Assembly: GCA_900470805.1 (NCBI GenBank)
Contig: UCCA01000022.1
Span: 1-64,000 of the forward strand
Origin: Hyphomicrobiales bacterium
GTDB lineage: Bacteria; Pseudomonadota; Alphaproteobacteria; Rhizobiales; Rhizobiaceae
Direction: 5' to 3'
DNA: 64,000 bases
Shown here: in pieces, positions 35,408-44,552 of the stretch
Layout: every line of letters begins with the position of its first letter
Numbering within the stretch: the stretch's first letter is position 1
Position numbers and translations under genes: made by a program
The notes under the pieces: model-generated
Told to the model about the DNA's origin: nothing
The model's database searches: none
Seen by the model: only the letters and a program-made list of their open reading frames with translations

Positions 35408-36207
35408 TGCATCGATACCGCATGATCGTCGAATATGACGGTTCGCAATATGTCGGCTGGCAGCGGCAGGACAATGGCCCCTCGGTACAAGGTGCCATCG
35501 AGAAGGCGATCCTGGGCGCCAGCGGCGACACCGTATCGATCCGCGGCGCCGGCCGCACCGATTCCGGCGTCCATGCCATGGGCCAGGTGGTGCATGCCGA
35601 TCTGTCGAGGGAATGGGCGCCCTTCAAGCTGCAGAATGCACTGAACGCGCATCTGAGACTGTCGGGCGAGCGCGTCGCTATCCTTGAGGTCGAAAGCGCC
35701 AGCGAGCACTTCGACGCCCGCTTCTCCGCCCTTCGTCGCCACTATCTCTACCGCATCGTCACGCGCCGCGCGCCGTTGGCGCTCGAGGCCGGCAAGGCCT
35801 GGTGGGTGGCCAAGGCGCTCGATCACAATGCCATGCATGCCGCCGCGCAGACACTGGTCGGCAAGCACGACTTCACCACCTTCCGCTCCGCTCATTGTCA
35901 GGCAAACAGCCCGGTGCGCACCCTCGACAGGCTGGATGTGACGCGCACGGGAGACCTGATCGAAATCCGCGCCACCGCCCAGAGCTTCCTGCATAACCAG
36001 ATCCGCTCCTTCGCCGGCACGCTGAAGCTGGCGGGCGAGGGCCGATGGACGCCTGATGATGTCCGCGCGGCGCTGGAAGCGAAAGACCGCAAGGCCTGCG
36101 GCCCGGTCGCCCCGCCCGATGGTCTTTATTTCATGCAGGTCGACTACCCCGACGTGATCATCGACCGGCGCAAGGAGACAGCCAATGACGACGACGATCT
36201 ATCATAA
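35407..36207 (+). CDS. truA: tRNA pseudouridine(38-40) synthase TruA
   Basis: A 266-residue TruA with the catalytic Asp in GAGRTDSGVHAMGQV. It isomerises U38-40 in the anticodon arm of many tRNAs. The C-terminus has an acidic tail (ETANDDDDLS) that overlaps the next gene by 23 bases; that end is slightly longer than usual. Confidence 0.95.
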   Translation: MHRYRMIVEYDGSQYVGWQRQDNGPSVQGAIEKAILGASGDTVSIRGAGRTDSGVHAMGQVVHADLSREWAPFKLQNALNAHLRLSGERVAILEVESASEHFDARFSALRRHYLYRIVTRRAPLALEAGKAWWVAKALDHNAMHAAAQTLVGKHDFTTFRSAHCQANSPVRTLDRLDVTRTGDLIEIRATAQSFLHNQIRSFAGTLKLAGEGRWTPDDVRAALEAKDRKACGPVAPPDGLYFMQVDYPDVIIDRRKETANDDDDLS

Positions 36208-36589
36208 CCCCGCCTGCGGCACCTCGCGCAACACGCTGGCGATGATCCGCCAGTCCGGCGAGGAGCCCGTCGTCATCGAATATCTGAAGACGCCGCCGAG
36301 CCGCGAGCAACTGACCACCTTGGCCGCCGCCATAGGTATCCCGGTTCGCGGACTGTTGCGCGAAAAGGGCACTCCCTACGCCGAACTCGGCCTCGACGAT
36401 CCATCGCTGACAGACAACCAGCTGCTGGACGCAATGCTCGCCCACCCGATCCTGATCAACCGCCCGATCGTCATCACCGAAAAAGGCGCACGCCTCTGCC
36501 GGCCGTCGGAGATCGTGTTGGAGATATTGGACAACCCTGAGATCGGCGCGTTCACGAAAGAGGATGGCGAGGTCGTTCGCGGTCGGTAG
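36185..36589 (+). CDS. ArsC-family (glutaredoxin-dependent) arsenate reductase-like protein
   Basis: A 134-residue thioredoxin-fold protein. The redox Cys lies in NPACGTSRNTL and the LKTPPSREQL and NRPIVITEKGARLCRPSE blocks of ArsC follow; the three Arg that hold arsenate are in place. It overlaps truA by 23 bases. There is no ars operon nearby, so the role may be general (related YffB/Spx-like proteins exist). Confidence 0.85.
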   Translation: MTTTIYHNPACGTSRNTLAMIRQSGEEPVVIEYLKTPPSREQLTTLAAAIGIPVRGLLREKGTPYAELGLDDPSLTDNQLLDAMLAHPILINRPIVITEKGARLCRPSEIVLEILDNPEIGAFTKEDGEVVRGR

Positions 36590-36593
36590 CAGT

Positions 36594-37190
36594 CTAGACC
36601 GGATAGATCCCGAGAAAGCGCTGCAGAAACTCCGTCAGCATCAACACCGGCACGAACAGCACCAGCGTCATCGCTCCGATCAGCGGGCCGTTGCCGCTGA
36701 AGATCATCCTGAGGATTCGCGCGAGCGCGAAGACCTGCGCCAGCATAAAGGCGAGCAGCAGCATCGAGACGAGGCCGATCGCGCCAGGCACGAAGAACAC
36801 CAGCGCCAGCAGCAGCCCATTGATATAGGAGAGCGGCACGCCCAGCCAGTTGATGCTGACGATCACGGATGAAAAGCGGTCGCCCTTCTTGAAGGCCAGC
36901 AACAGCAGTCCGGCCAGCACCAGCGGCACGAACCAGGTCGCCGCCTCCACCAGCGCGAGCCGGAAATAGAACAGCGCGCCGACATCGGTGTGCGGCGGCA
37001 TCTTCTGCAGGAAGGCCTCGCGCCACCAGAGCCACGATATGCCCATCGGCGGCAGGCACCAGACGAAGGCCCAGAAGGAGCGGTTGACGCCGCGGTCCGA
37101 CACGTCGAGAAAGCGGAAGCCGGCCGGGTCCATGCGGATCAGCAGCCAGAGGCCGGACAGGTAGTACTGGACTTCCCTAAACCCCGGCAT
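36594..37190 (-). CDS. Polytopic inner-membrane protein of unknown function
   Basis: A 198-residue protein with four or five transmembrane helices (visible hydrophobic blocks from about 20 onwards, e.g. ATWFVPLVLAGLLLLAF and GLLLALVFFVPGAIGLV). No domain recognised. It ends 4 bases from the convergent arsC-like gene, and its start overlaps the end of dapE by 14 bases, so it belongs to the dapD/dapE side. The ATG at 37190 was preferred over 37220. Confidence 0.7.
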   Translation of the reverse strand: MPGFREVQYYLSGLWLLIRMDPAGFRFLDVSDRGVNRSFWAFVWCLPPMGISWLWWREAFLQKMPPHTDVGALFYFRLALVEAATWFVPLVLAGLLLLAFKKGDRFSSVIVSINWLGVPLSYINGLLLALVFFVPGAIGLVSMLLLAFMLAQVFALARILRMIFSGNGPLIGAMTLVLFVPVLMLTEFLQRFLGIYPV

Positions 37191-38370
37191 TCTCGAACCA
37201 GCGCGCGATGAAGGTTTCATAGATGACCGTCAGTTGCTCCAGGTCGGAGACCGTGACGCGCTCGTCCACCATGTGCATGGTCTGTCCGACGAGGCCGAAT
37301 TCAACGACCGGGCAGTAATCCTTGATGAAGCGCGCATCCGAGGTGCCGCCCGTGGTCGACAGCTTGGGCGACAGGCCGGTGACGCTCTCGATTGCCGACG
37401 ACAGCGACGCGATCAGCGCGTTGTTCCGTGTCAGGAACACGTGGCTCGGTCGCTCGGCCCAGACGATATCGTATTGGAACGGCTGGCGGCCCGGCCGCAG
37501 CACGCCGTCACTCGCGGCGGCGTCGAGACGGCGGATGATTTCCTGCTGCAGGCTTTCGGCAGTCCAGGTGTCGTTGAAGCGGATGTTGAAGCTCGCTGTC
37601 GCCTTCGCGGGCACGACGTTGGTGGCCGGATTGCCGACATCGACGGTGGTCACTTCGAGGTTGGACGGCTGGAAATTCTCGGTTCCCGCGTCGAAGGGCG
37701 GATACATCAGCGCCTGCGTCAGCTGCAGGATGCCGCGCACCGCATTGTCGGCCAGATGCGGATAGGCGGCGTGGCCCTGCACGCCATGCGCGGTGATCTT
37801 GCCCGAAAGCGAGCCGCGGCGACCGATCTTGATCATCTCGCCCAGCGTATCGGGATTGGTCGGCTCGCCGACAAGGCAGGCGTCCCAGGTCTCGCCGCGC
37901 TCCGCCGCCCATTGAAGCAGCTTGGTGGTGCCGTTGATCGCGGGACCTTCCTCGTCGCCAGTAATCAGGAACGAGACCGAGCCCTTCGGCGCGCCGTGCT
38001 TTTCGATATGGCGGGCGATCGCCGCCACGAAGCAGGCGACGCCACCCTTCATGTCGACGGCGCCCCGGCCGAACAGTTCGCCGCCGGATATCTCGGCCGC
38101 AAAGGGCGCATGGGTCCACGCCGCTTCGTCGCCGACGGGCACGACGTCCGTGTGCCCGGCAAACATAAGGTGTGGACCTTCGCCACCAAGCCGGGCGTAA
38201 AGGTTTTCGATATCGGGCGTTCCCGGCTCCGTCGCCTTCACCTTGTCGACCTTGAAGCCAAGCGGCGACAGCATCGCCTCCAGCGCCGAAAGCGCGCCGC
38301 CTTCGGCGGGCGTCACGGACGGGCAGCGAATCAGGGTCTGGAGATTGGCGACGGGATCGGTGGCTGTCAT
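37177..38370 (-). CDS. dapE: Succinyl-diaminopimelate desuccinylase
   Basis: A 397-residue M20 metallohydrolase. Zinc-binding motifs FAGHTDVVP and VDMKGG, then ITGDEEGPAING with the catalytic Glu, and GGTSDARFIKDYCPVVEFG near the C-terminus. It releases succinate and LL-diaminopimelate for lysine and peptidoglycan. The start at 38370 gives the standard length; the earlier frame extension is not conserved-looking. Its partner dapD is 159 bases upstream. Confidence 0.95.
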   Translation of the reverse strand: MTATDPVANLQTLIRCPSVTPAEGGALSALEAMLSPLGFKVDKVKATEPGTPDIENLYARLGGEGPHLMFAGHTDVVPVGDEAAWTHAPFAAEISGGELFGRGAVDMKGGVACFVAAIARHIEKHGAPKGSVSFLITGDEEGPAINGTTKLLQWAAERGETWDACLVGEPTNPDTLGEMIKIGRRGSLSGKITAHGVQGHAAYPHLADNAVRGILQLTQALMYPPFDAGTENFQPSNLEVTTVDVGNPATNVVPAKATASFNIRFNDTWTAESLQQEIIRRLDAAASDGVLRPGRQPFQYDIVWAERPSHVFLTRNNALIASLSSAIESVTGLSPKLSTTGGTSDARFIKDYCPVVEFGLVGQTMHMVDERVTVSDLEQLTVIYETFIARWFENAGV

Positions 38371-38529
38371 GGCAGTGGAACTATCCGGCGGTAATGGCAA
38401 AGAAAAGGCAAGGTGGAGTTGTATCAGGCGAAATACGCCGTCGCTTTCCGCCCGCACCACATCAGGCGATCCATATTCCGGCGTCGCGGGCTCAATGGAG
38501 GAGCCGAGACGCCGGAATGGGTGACCTTA

Positions 38530-39390
38530 TCAGTCGCGCAGCAGTTCGTTGATGCCGGTCTTCGAGCGGGTCTTCTCGTCGACCGTCTTGACGATCACGG
38601 CGCAGTAGAGATGCGGCGCGGGGAGGCCGTTCGGCATCGTGGCGTTGCCTGATGGCATGGAGCCGGCGACGACGACCGAGTAGGGCGGAACTTCGCCGTA
38701 GGTGACTTCACCGGTGGCGCGGTTGACGATCTTCGTCGATTTGCCGATGTAGACGCCCATGCCGAGCACCGAGCCCTCGCGGACGATGCAGCCTTCGACG
38801 ACTTCCGAGCGGGCGCCGATGAAGCAATTGTCTTCGATGATCGTCGGGCCGGCCTGCATCGGCTCCAGCACGCCGCCGATGCCGACGCCGCCGGAGAGAT
38901 GCACATGCTTGCCGATCTGCGCGCAGGAGCCGACGGTCGCCCAGGTGTCGACCATCGTGCCCTCGTCGACGAAGGCGCCGAGGTTGACGAAGGACGGCAT
39001 CAGCACGACGTTCTTGGCGATGTAGGCCGAGCGGCGCACGACGCAGTTCGGCACGGCGCGGAAGCCGGCGGCGCGGTATTCGCTCTCACCCCAATTCTCG
39101 AATTTGGAAGGAACCTTGTCCCACCATGTCGAGTTGCCCGAACCACCCTTCACGACTTCCATGTCGTTGAGACGGAAGGAGAGCAGAACGGCTTTCTTCA
39201 GCCACTGATTGACCTTCCACACGCCATCGGCGCCACGCTCGGCAACGCGCGCCTTGCCGCCGTCGAGAAGCTCGAGCGCGGTTTCCACCGCATCCCGCAC
39301 TTCGCCCTTGGTCGTCAGGCTGACGCTGTCGCGATTGTCGAAGGCGGCTTCGAGGGTCTTTTCGAGGGAGGAGAGGTCGGTGGCGCTCAT
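38530..39390 (-). CDS. dapD: 2,3,4,5-tetrahydropyridine-2,6-dicarboxylate N-succinyltransferase
   Basis: A 286-residue left-handed beta-helix transferase with hexapeptide repeats in the middle (GAFVDEGTMVDTWATVGSCAQIGKHVHL) and the conserved GGVGIGGVLEP block. It succinylates tetrahydrodipicolinate in the DAP pathway. It precedes dapE on the same strand. Confidence 0.96.
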   Translation of the reverse strand: MSATDLSSLEKTLEAAFDNRDSVSLTTKGEVRDAVETALELLDGGKARVAERGADGVWKVNQWLKKAVLLSFRLNDMEVVKGGSGNSTWWDKVPSKFENWGESEYRAAGFRAVPNCVVRRSAYIAKNVVLMPSFVNLGAFVDEGTMVDTWATVGSCAQIGKHVHLSGGVGIGGVLEPMQAGPTIIEDNCFIGARSEVVEGCIVREGSVLGMGVYIGKSTKIVNRATGEVTYGEVPPYSVVVAGSMPSGNATMPNGLPAPHLYCAVIVKTVDEKTRSKTGINELLRD

Positions 39391-39579
39391 GAGAATTCCT
39401 TAAACTTCGATCTTTATCGTGGAGGCCGACGCCTCCGGGAATTGTGATTGGCGGGATGCGATCTGCTCTATCCCATGCAGGCCTAAAATGGAATGATTTT
39501 TCGGGGGCGGTTCGCTCCCCATCGCTGCTACAAAACGACATACCGGCAAAGGCTGCCGGCACGACTGAAAGGCATTGGA

Positions 39580-40446
39580 ATGGCTAAGGGCAAGAATGGC
39601 AGGCTGCGGCGCAAGGATGGCGTCTGGGATCCGTTGAAATCGAGCGAGACCGACAAGCAACGCGCCGAGGCCGTGCCGAAGACCCCGCAAACGCTGTCGC
39701 CCGCCTATCGCCTTGCCTATGCCGACGAGGATTTCCTGTGCCGCGAGGAACTGCGGCCGATCCGCCTGCAGCTGGAACTGATGAAGCCCGAGATGCTGCT
39801 GACGGAACGCGGCATCAAGTCCACCGTCGTCATGTTCGGCGGCGCCCGCATCCCGGCGCCGGGCCAGAGCGCATGGGCGGCCAGAAACGACACGCAGCGC
39901 GCCAATCTGGAAGCCGCCTCCGTCTATTACGACGAAGCCCGCAAGTTCGCCCGCCTGTGCTCGAAATATTCGGCCGGCTTCGATTTCCATGAATATGTGG
40001 TTGTGACAGGCGGCGGACCCGGCGTCATGGAAGCGGGCAATCGTGGTGCCGCCGACGAAGGCGCGCCCTCCATCGGCCTCAATATCGTACTGCCGCACGA
40101 GCAGGCGCCGAACGTCTACGTGACACCGGAGCTGAGCTTCAACTTCCACTACTTCGCCATCCGCAAGATGCATTTCATGGTCCGCGCCAAGGCAATCGCC
40201 GTCTTCCCCGGCGGCTTCGGCACGCTCGACGAATTCTTCGAATGCCTGACGCTGATCCAGACCGGCCGCATGGAAAAGATGCCGCTCATTCTCTTCGGCG
40301 AAAAGTTCTGGAAAAGCATCGTCAATTTTGAAACACTCGCCGAATTCGGCACCATCGCCCCCGATGACCTCGACCTCATCAGCTTCGTCGACACCGCCGA
40401 CGCCGCCTGGAAGATCATCCAGGATTTCTACGAGCATCCGGAATAG
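39580..40446 (+). CDS. LOG-family protein (cytokinin-type nucleotide phosphoribohydrolase fold)
   Basis: A 288-residue TIGR00730/LOG protein. The lysine-decarboxylase-like motif PGGFGTLDE and GGGPGVMEAGNRGA are present. LOG enzymes release the free base from nucleoside monophosphates (cytokinin activation in plants); bacterial relatives have AMP/pyrimidine nucleotide activity. The N-terminal 60 residues are basic and extended relative to the minimal family. Divergent from dapD. Confidence 0.85.
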   Translation: MAKGKNGRLRRKDGVWDPLKSSETDKQRAEAVPKTPQTLSPAYRLAYADEDFLCREELRPIRLQLELMKPEMLLTERGIKSTVVMFGGARIPAPGQSAWAARNDTQRANLEAASVYYDEARKFARLCSKYSAGFDFHEYVVVTGGGPGVMEAGNRGAADEGAPSIGLNIVLPHEQAPNVYVTPELSFNFHYFAIRKMHFMVRAKAIAVFPGGFGTLDEFFECLTLIQTGRMEKMPLILFGEKFWKSIVNFETLAEFGTIAPDDLDLISFVDTADAAWKIIQDFYEHPE

Positions 40447-40453
40447 GGGGCGC

Positions 40454-40873
40454 TCACGGCGCGTCGCCGGCCTTCTTCGGCCGGCCGCCCTTTGCGCCGT
40501 TCGCCCGGCTGGCGGCCGCCTTGGCGGGCGAGCGGGATTGTCCACCACGGCGTTGCGCTTCCATAAAACTCCTGGTGCCGAACACGCCGTTCATCAGCCC
40601 GGAGATGGTGTAATCGGCATCAAGGCTTTCCCAGTGAAGCCCGGTCTCTCCAAGTAGTTCGACTTCGCCAAGCTCGGCCACGGTCGCGTCTTCCAATCCC
40701 TGCAAGGCACGAGCGGGAAAGATGAAAGATGCTCCATTGGTGAAATCCAGGACTATGCGCTCCGACGCGGCATCGAAGCGAACCAAGGTTGGTATGGGGC
40801 GCTCGGCACGCTCTGCTTCCCAGCGCTGCTTTGCTTGCGCGAGTTCGGCGTCCGTGATCTTGATCGTGGCCAT
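40454..40873 (-). CDS. DUF2442-domain protein with basic tail
   Basis: A 139-residue protein with a DUF2442 core (ERIVLDFTNGASFIFPA, then GLHWESLDADYTISGLM) and a C-terminal tail rich in Lys/Arg (AKGGRPKKAG). DUF2442 proteins often pair with DUF4160 partners in antitoxin-like modules; no partner is adjacent. A palindrome (40885-40900) stands 12 bases before the start. Function unknown. Confidence 0.75.
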   Translation of the reverse strand: MATIKITDAELAQAKQRWEAERAERPIPTLVRFDAASERIVLDFTNGASFIFPARALQGLEDATVAELGEVELLGETGLHWESLDADYTISGLMNGVFGTRSFMEAQRRGGQSRSPAKAAASRANGAKGGRPKKAGDAP

Positions 40874-40884
40874 GGCAAAAAATA

Positions 40885-40900
40885 ACCCAACAACTTGGGT
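40885..40900. promoter_or_regulatory. Palindrome upstream of the DUF2442 gene
   Basis: acccaa-caac-ttgggt: 6-bp inverted arms with a 4-base spacer, 12 bases upstream of the DUF2442 start. Fits an operator for autoregulation, though a chance repeat of this size is possible. Confidence 0.4.
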
Positions 40901-40913
40901 ATTTCAATTACAC

Positions 40914-40945
40914 GAAAAAGCCCGCCGCGACGATCGCGACGGGCT
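40914..40945 (-). terminator. Intrinsic terminator of the EF-hand gene
   Basis: On the minus strand a 12-bp stem with one mismatch (40934-40945 with 40919-40930) and a 3-base loop is followed by a T-run (complement of 40914-40918). It lies 23 bases after the stop of the gene ending at 40968. Confidence 0.75.
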
Positions 40946-40967
40946 CTGAGCTCGGGAATGCCGGTCC

Positions 40968-41609
40968 TTACAGGAACGGACGTTGCGGCATGTCGGCGAT
41001 CGAGATTACGCCGTCCTTGTTGGTGTCCATGCGCGTGAAGAACTTGTCGAAGGCGGCTTCGGCTTCCTGCTTGGAAATCTGGCCGTTCTCGTCCGTATCG
41101 ATCCGCTGCATGATCATCAGTTCGCGGATCATGCCTGGCCCGCGCATGCCGTGGCGACCGGGGCCACGATTGGCCTCGTCCTGCGGCGGTGCCGGCTGGC
41201 CGGCGTCGGCATCGGCCGGCGGCGGGGCAGGGGCGGCATCGTCATCCGCTGCCATGTCGTCGGCAGGCGCCTTGGCCTTCGCCATCTGCGCTTCGTGATA
41301 TTTCCGGATTTCGCCCGGTGTCAGCGAGCCGTCATTGTTGGTGTCGATGGCGGCGAAGATGGTCTCCATGCCGTTCTTGGCTTCGTCCTTGGAAATCTGG
41401 CCATCCTTGTTGGTGTCGAACTGCTGCAGCATCCGCACGAACACGACTTCGCGCATCATAGGCCCGCGCGGTCCGCCGCCCATCATCGCGTGGTGCGGCT
41501 TAGGCGGATGCTTGTGCTTGTCGCCGGGCGCAGCAAAACTGCTGCCGGCTGCGGCACCGACGATCAGGACGGAGGAGAGTGCGGCCAGTATCAGCTTGTT
41601 CCGAGACAT
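40968..41609 (-). CDS. Secreted EF-hand calcium-binding protein
   Basis: A 213-residue protein with a signal peptide (about 1-26, ends SFAAPG) and four EF-hand loops: DTNKDGQISKDE, DTNNDGSLTPGE, DTDENGQISKQE and DTNKDGVISIAD. Loops pair 1-2 and 3-4 around an acidic, proline-rich linker (PADDMAADDDAAPAP). All calcium-ligand positions look good. Periplasmic or extracellular calcium binding is expected; the partner is unknown. Confidence 0.88.
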   Translation of the reverse strand: MSRNKLILAALSSVLIVGAAAGSSFAAPGDKHKHPPKPHHAMMGGGPRGPMMREVVFVRMLQQFDTNKDGQISKDEAKNGMETIFAAIDTNNDGSLTPGEIRKYHEAQMAKAKAPADDMAADDDAAPAPPPADADAGQPAPPQDEANRGPGRHGMRGPGMIRELMIMQRIDTDENGQISKQEAEAAFDKFFTRMDTNKDGVISIADMPQRPFL

Positions 41610-41719
41610 TTGGGTTCCTTTCAGTGTGCAATCTCATTGGGGATCACAGACAACAAGGTAGGGTGGTGGCCCCCGATTACCCAGTTAAACATCGGTAAGC
41701 TGGATGAAACTTTCGTAAC

Positions 41720-42427
41720 TTAGCCGTTAATCTTCTCAAGGAAATCAGTGAGATCGTCGGTGACGAAGTCGATATGGTCGTCCTCGCCGCTGGTCTTTTC
41801 CCACCACTCGACAACCGTGTCCTCGAGGTTGTTCGGCACCAGCAGGACTGTCTTCATGCCGAGCGCCTTGGGGACCGTCAGATTGCGCGGCAGGTCCTCG
41901 AACATCGCCGCCTTGTCGGTCTCGACGCGCTTCAGCTGCGTGAACTTGTCGTAGGTTTCCTGCGCCGGCTTCGGCACGAACTCGGCGGCGACGATGTCGA
42001 AGATATCGTCGAAATGGTCGAGAATACCGAGCGCGCCCGCCGCCATCTCGGCATGCTTGACGCTGCCGTTGGTGAAGATGAACTTGCGGCCGGGCAGCGC
42101 CTTGATCGCCGCGCCCAGCTCCGGCTGTGCCGTCAGGCTGGAATAGTCGATCGCATGCGCCTTCTCGAGGAAGTCGTTCGGGTCGACGCCGTGGTGGATC
42201 ATCAGCCCCTGCAGCGTCGTGCCGTGCTCGAGATAATACTGCTTCTGCAGCTTGCGTGCCTCGTCGCGCTCCATCTGCAGCAGCGTCGAGACGTAGGCCG
42301 TCATGTTCTTGTCGATCTGCGCGAACAGATTGACCCGGTGCGGATAAAGCGTGTTGTCGAGGTCGAACACCCACTCTGTCACATGCGAGAAGTCGGATTG
42401 GCTCGGGGTGCGATCGATCTTGGTCAT
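41720..42427 (-). CDS. HAD-family pyrimidine 5'-nucleotidase
   Basis: A 235-residue HAD hydrolase with motif I DLDNTLYP, motif II FTNGSVKH, the Lys of motif III in FVPKPAQ and motif IV FEDLPRN. This is the pyrimidine 5'-nucleotidase subgroup (TIGR01993) common in alphaproteobacteria. Substrate inferred only from family. The ATG at 42427 is preferred over 42478. Confidence 0.85.
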   Translation of the reverse strand: MTKIDRTPSQSDFSHVTEWVFDLDNTLYPHRVNLFAQIDKNMTAYVSTLLQMERDEARKLQKQYYLEHGTTLQGLMIHHGVDPNDFLEKAHAIDYSSLTAQPELGAAIKALPGRKFIFTNGSVKHAEMAAGALGILDHFDDIFDIVAAEFVPKPAQETYDKFTQLKRVETDKAAMFEDLPRNLTVPKALGMKTVLLVPNNLEDTVVEWWEKTSGEDDHIDFVTDDLTDFLEKING

Positions 42428-42550
42428 GCCTGCCTTATGGCACGAGCGGCCACCGATTGAAATCCGGAATGCGACCATTCACGTCGGCTGATTGATGCGC
42501 CGGCGCGACCGCACTAGTCTCGAGAGAATAAGGTCCAGGGAGAAACAACG

Positions 42551-43321
42551 ATGAACCAGTCAGACAAGGCGAGTGCGTTCGGCGCGCTGCACCGGAAGGG
42601 CAATCCTGTCGTCCTCTACAATATCTGGGATGCCGGTTCCGCCAAGGCGGTGACCGACGCCGGCGCAAAGGCGCTGGCGACGGGAAGCTGGTCGGTTGCC
42701 GCCGCGCAGGGTTATGGCGATGGCGAGAAGATCCCGATGGAGGCGTTGGTCGCCACGACCTGCCAGATCACGGCCGCCAACGACCTGCCGCTCTCCGTCG
42801 ATTTCGAGGGCGCCTATTCCACCGATCCAGCTGATGCTGCAAGCAATGTCGAAAAGCTGATCGACGCCGGCGCCATCGGTATAAATTTCGAGGATCAGGT
42901 GGTTGGCGGCGAAGGGCTGCACCCGATGGAGCATCAGGCTGCCCGCATCCGCGCCATCCGCGAGATGGCGGATCGTCGCGGCATCGCCGTCTTCATCAAT
43001 GCACGCACAGACCTGTTCCTGCGCGAAGGCGATCTTTCGAAGCATGCTGGTCTGGTTGAGGAGGCGATCGAGCGAAGCAAGGCTTACGCGGCCGCCGGTG
43101 CCAGCGGGTTTTTCGTCCCTTGGCTGATCGATGAACGCTTGATCGAAAAGGTCTGCGCCGCGTCGCCGCTTCCGGTCAATATCATGATGCGTTCGGGCGC
43201 GCCCGACGTGAAGACGCTGGCGAAGCTCGGTGTCAGCCGTGTTAGTTACGGGCCGGGACCCTACAGGGCGATGATGGAAAAGCTGAAGGACGCAGCCGCG
43301 GCGATCTACGGGACATTATAA
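42551..43321 (+). CDS. Isocitrate lyase/PEP mutase-family protein
   Basis: A 256-residue (beta/alpha)8 protein of the ICL/PEPM superfamily: YNIWDAGSAKAV, SVDFEGAYS (Mg-binding Asp), INFEDQVVGGEG, and VFINARTDLFL. The KKCGH loop with the catalytic Cys of isocitrate and methylisocitrate lyases is absent, so it is not a classical lyase; relatives are annotated as PEP mutase or carboxyvinyl-phosphonate mutase-like. Substrate unknown. It follows the start region of the HAD gene divergently. Confidence 0.8.
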   Translation: MNQSDKASAFGALHRKGNPVVLYNIWDAGSAKAVTDAGAKALATGSWSVAAAQGYGDGEKIPMEALVATTCQITAANDLPLSVDFEGAYSTDPADAASNVEKLIDAGAIGINFEDQVVGGEGLHPMEHQAARIRAIREMADRRGIAVFINARTDLFLREGDLSKHAGLVEEAIERSKAYAAAGASGFFVPWLIDERLIEKVCAASPLPVNIMMRSGAPDVKTLAKLGVSRVSYGPGPYRAMMEKLKDAAAAIYGTL

Positions 43322-43327
43322 AATAGA

Positions 43328-43458
43328 CCCCTCCCCACAAGGGGGAGGGGCTAACTCGTGGCGCCCTCTGTGCCATCTCATACCATCAGCGTCTGTCGAC
43401 AGGCTTTGGTTTGAGGGAGGGGTGCGCCCAGCAAGCCCCTCCCCCTTGTGGGGAGGGG
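43328..43458. repeat. Palindromic intergenic repeat
   Basis: Inverted arms at 43328-43352 and 43434-43458, each a short palindrome itself (cccctccccacaagggggag and its complement), in the gap between the PEP-mutase-family gene and argB. No coding frame. A different sequence from the repeats at 2591 and 11231. Confidence 0.75.
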
Positions 43459-43503
43459 CTGGGGAGGGGACTTCATCCGCTATCAGAGAGGAAAAGACCG
43501 CCC

Positions 43504-44391
43504 CTACGGAACGATCAGCGTGCCCGCGCCGTGCTCGGTGAAGATCTCCAGCAGCACGGAATGTGCGGTCTTGCCGTTCAGGATGACGACGCCCTGCACG
43601 CCGGCCTTGATCGCGTCGATGCAGGTCTCGACCTTCGGGATCATGCCGCCCGAGATGGTGCCGTCGGCGATCAGCTGGTGCGCCTGCGAGACCGACAGTT
43701 CCTTGATCAGGTTGCCCTGCTTGTCGAGCACGCCGGGAACGTCGGTGAGGAACAGCAGGCGGGTCGCGTTCAGCGCGCCGGCGATGGCGCCGGCAAAGGT
43801 GTCGGCGTTGATATTGTAGGTCGCGCCGTCGCGGCCGGGAGCGACCGGGGCGATGACGGGGATCATCTCGGAACGGGCCAGGAGGTCGATCAGCGTGCGG
43901 TCGACTTCGACCACTTCACCGACGAAACCGAGATCGAGAACGCGCTCGATGTTGCTGTCCGGATCCTTGATCGTCTTGCGCGCCTTTTCGGCGAAGACCA
44001 TGTTGCCGTCCTTGCCGCAAAGCCCGATCGCCCATTCGCCGGTCTGGTTGATCAGCGCGACGATTTCCTTGTTGATCGAACCGGCGAGAACCATTTCGAC
44101 GATCTCGACCGTCTTGGCGTCGGTCACCCGCAGGCCGCCCTCGAACTTCGATTCGATGCCCATCTTGCTCAGCATCGCGCCGATCTGCGGGCCGCCGCCA
44201 TGCACGACGATCGGGTTGACGCCGGATTGCTTCAAGAGCGCGATATCGCTGGCGAACGCCTTGCCGAGCTCGGGATTGCCCATGGCATGGCCGCCGTATT
44301 TCACGACGATCGTCTTGTTCTCGTAACGCTGCATGAAGGGCAGGGCCTTCGCCAGCAGCCGTGCCTGAAGTTCGCTTTCGGTCTCGGTCAT
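43504..44391 (-). CDS. argB: Acetylglutamate kinase
   Basis: A 295-residue amino-acid kinase. Blocks VVKYGGHAMG, VVHGGGPQIG, NINADTFAGAIAGAL and GTISGGMIPKVE are standard. It phosphorylates N-acetylglutamate in arginine synthesis; this length class is usually arginine-inhibited and PII-stimulated, which would tie it to GlnD. The N-terminal helix of arginine-sensitive enzymes is present (about 1-25). Confidence 0.95.
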   Translation of the reverse strand: MTETESELQARLLAKALPFMQRYENKTIVVKYGGHAMGNPELGKAFASDIALLKQSGVNPIVVHGGGPQIGAMLSKMGIESKFEGGLRVTDAKTVEIVEMVLAGSINKEIVALINQTGEWAIGLCGKDGNMVFAEKARKTIKDPDSNIERVLDLGFVGEVVEVDRTLIDLLARSEMIPVIAPVAPGRDGATYNINADTFAGAIAGALNATRLLFLTDVPGVLDKQGNLIKELSVSQAHQLIADGTISGGMIPKVETCIDAIKAGVQGVVILNGKTAHSVLLEIFTEHGAGTLIVP

Positions 44392-44552
44392 CGGATACCC
44401 CGCGGGAATTGGTTGCGGCCTTTTATCCCAAGTTTTTGACAGATGGAATAATCAGCACGGGATTAGTTTGCGCTATTTGCGTGGCCTGCCGCGTCTTGCC
44501 AAGTGCTGCCGAACACCCTTAGGTAAGCAATAGCACAGGGAAGAGGCGCGGC

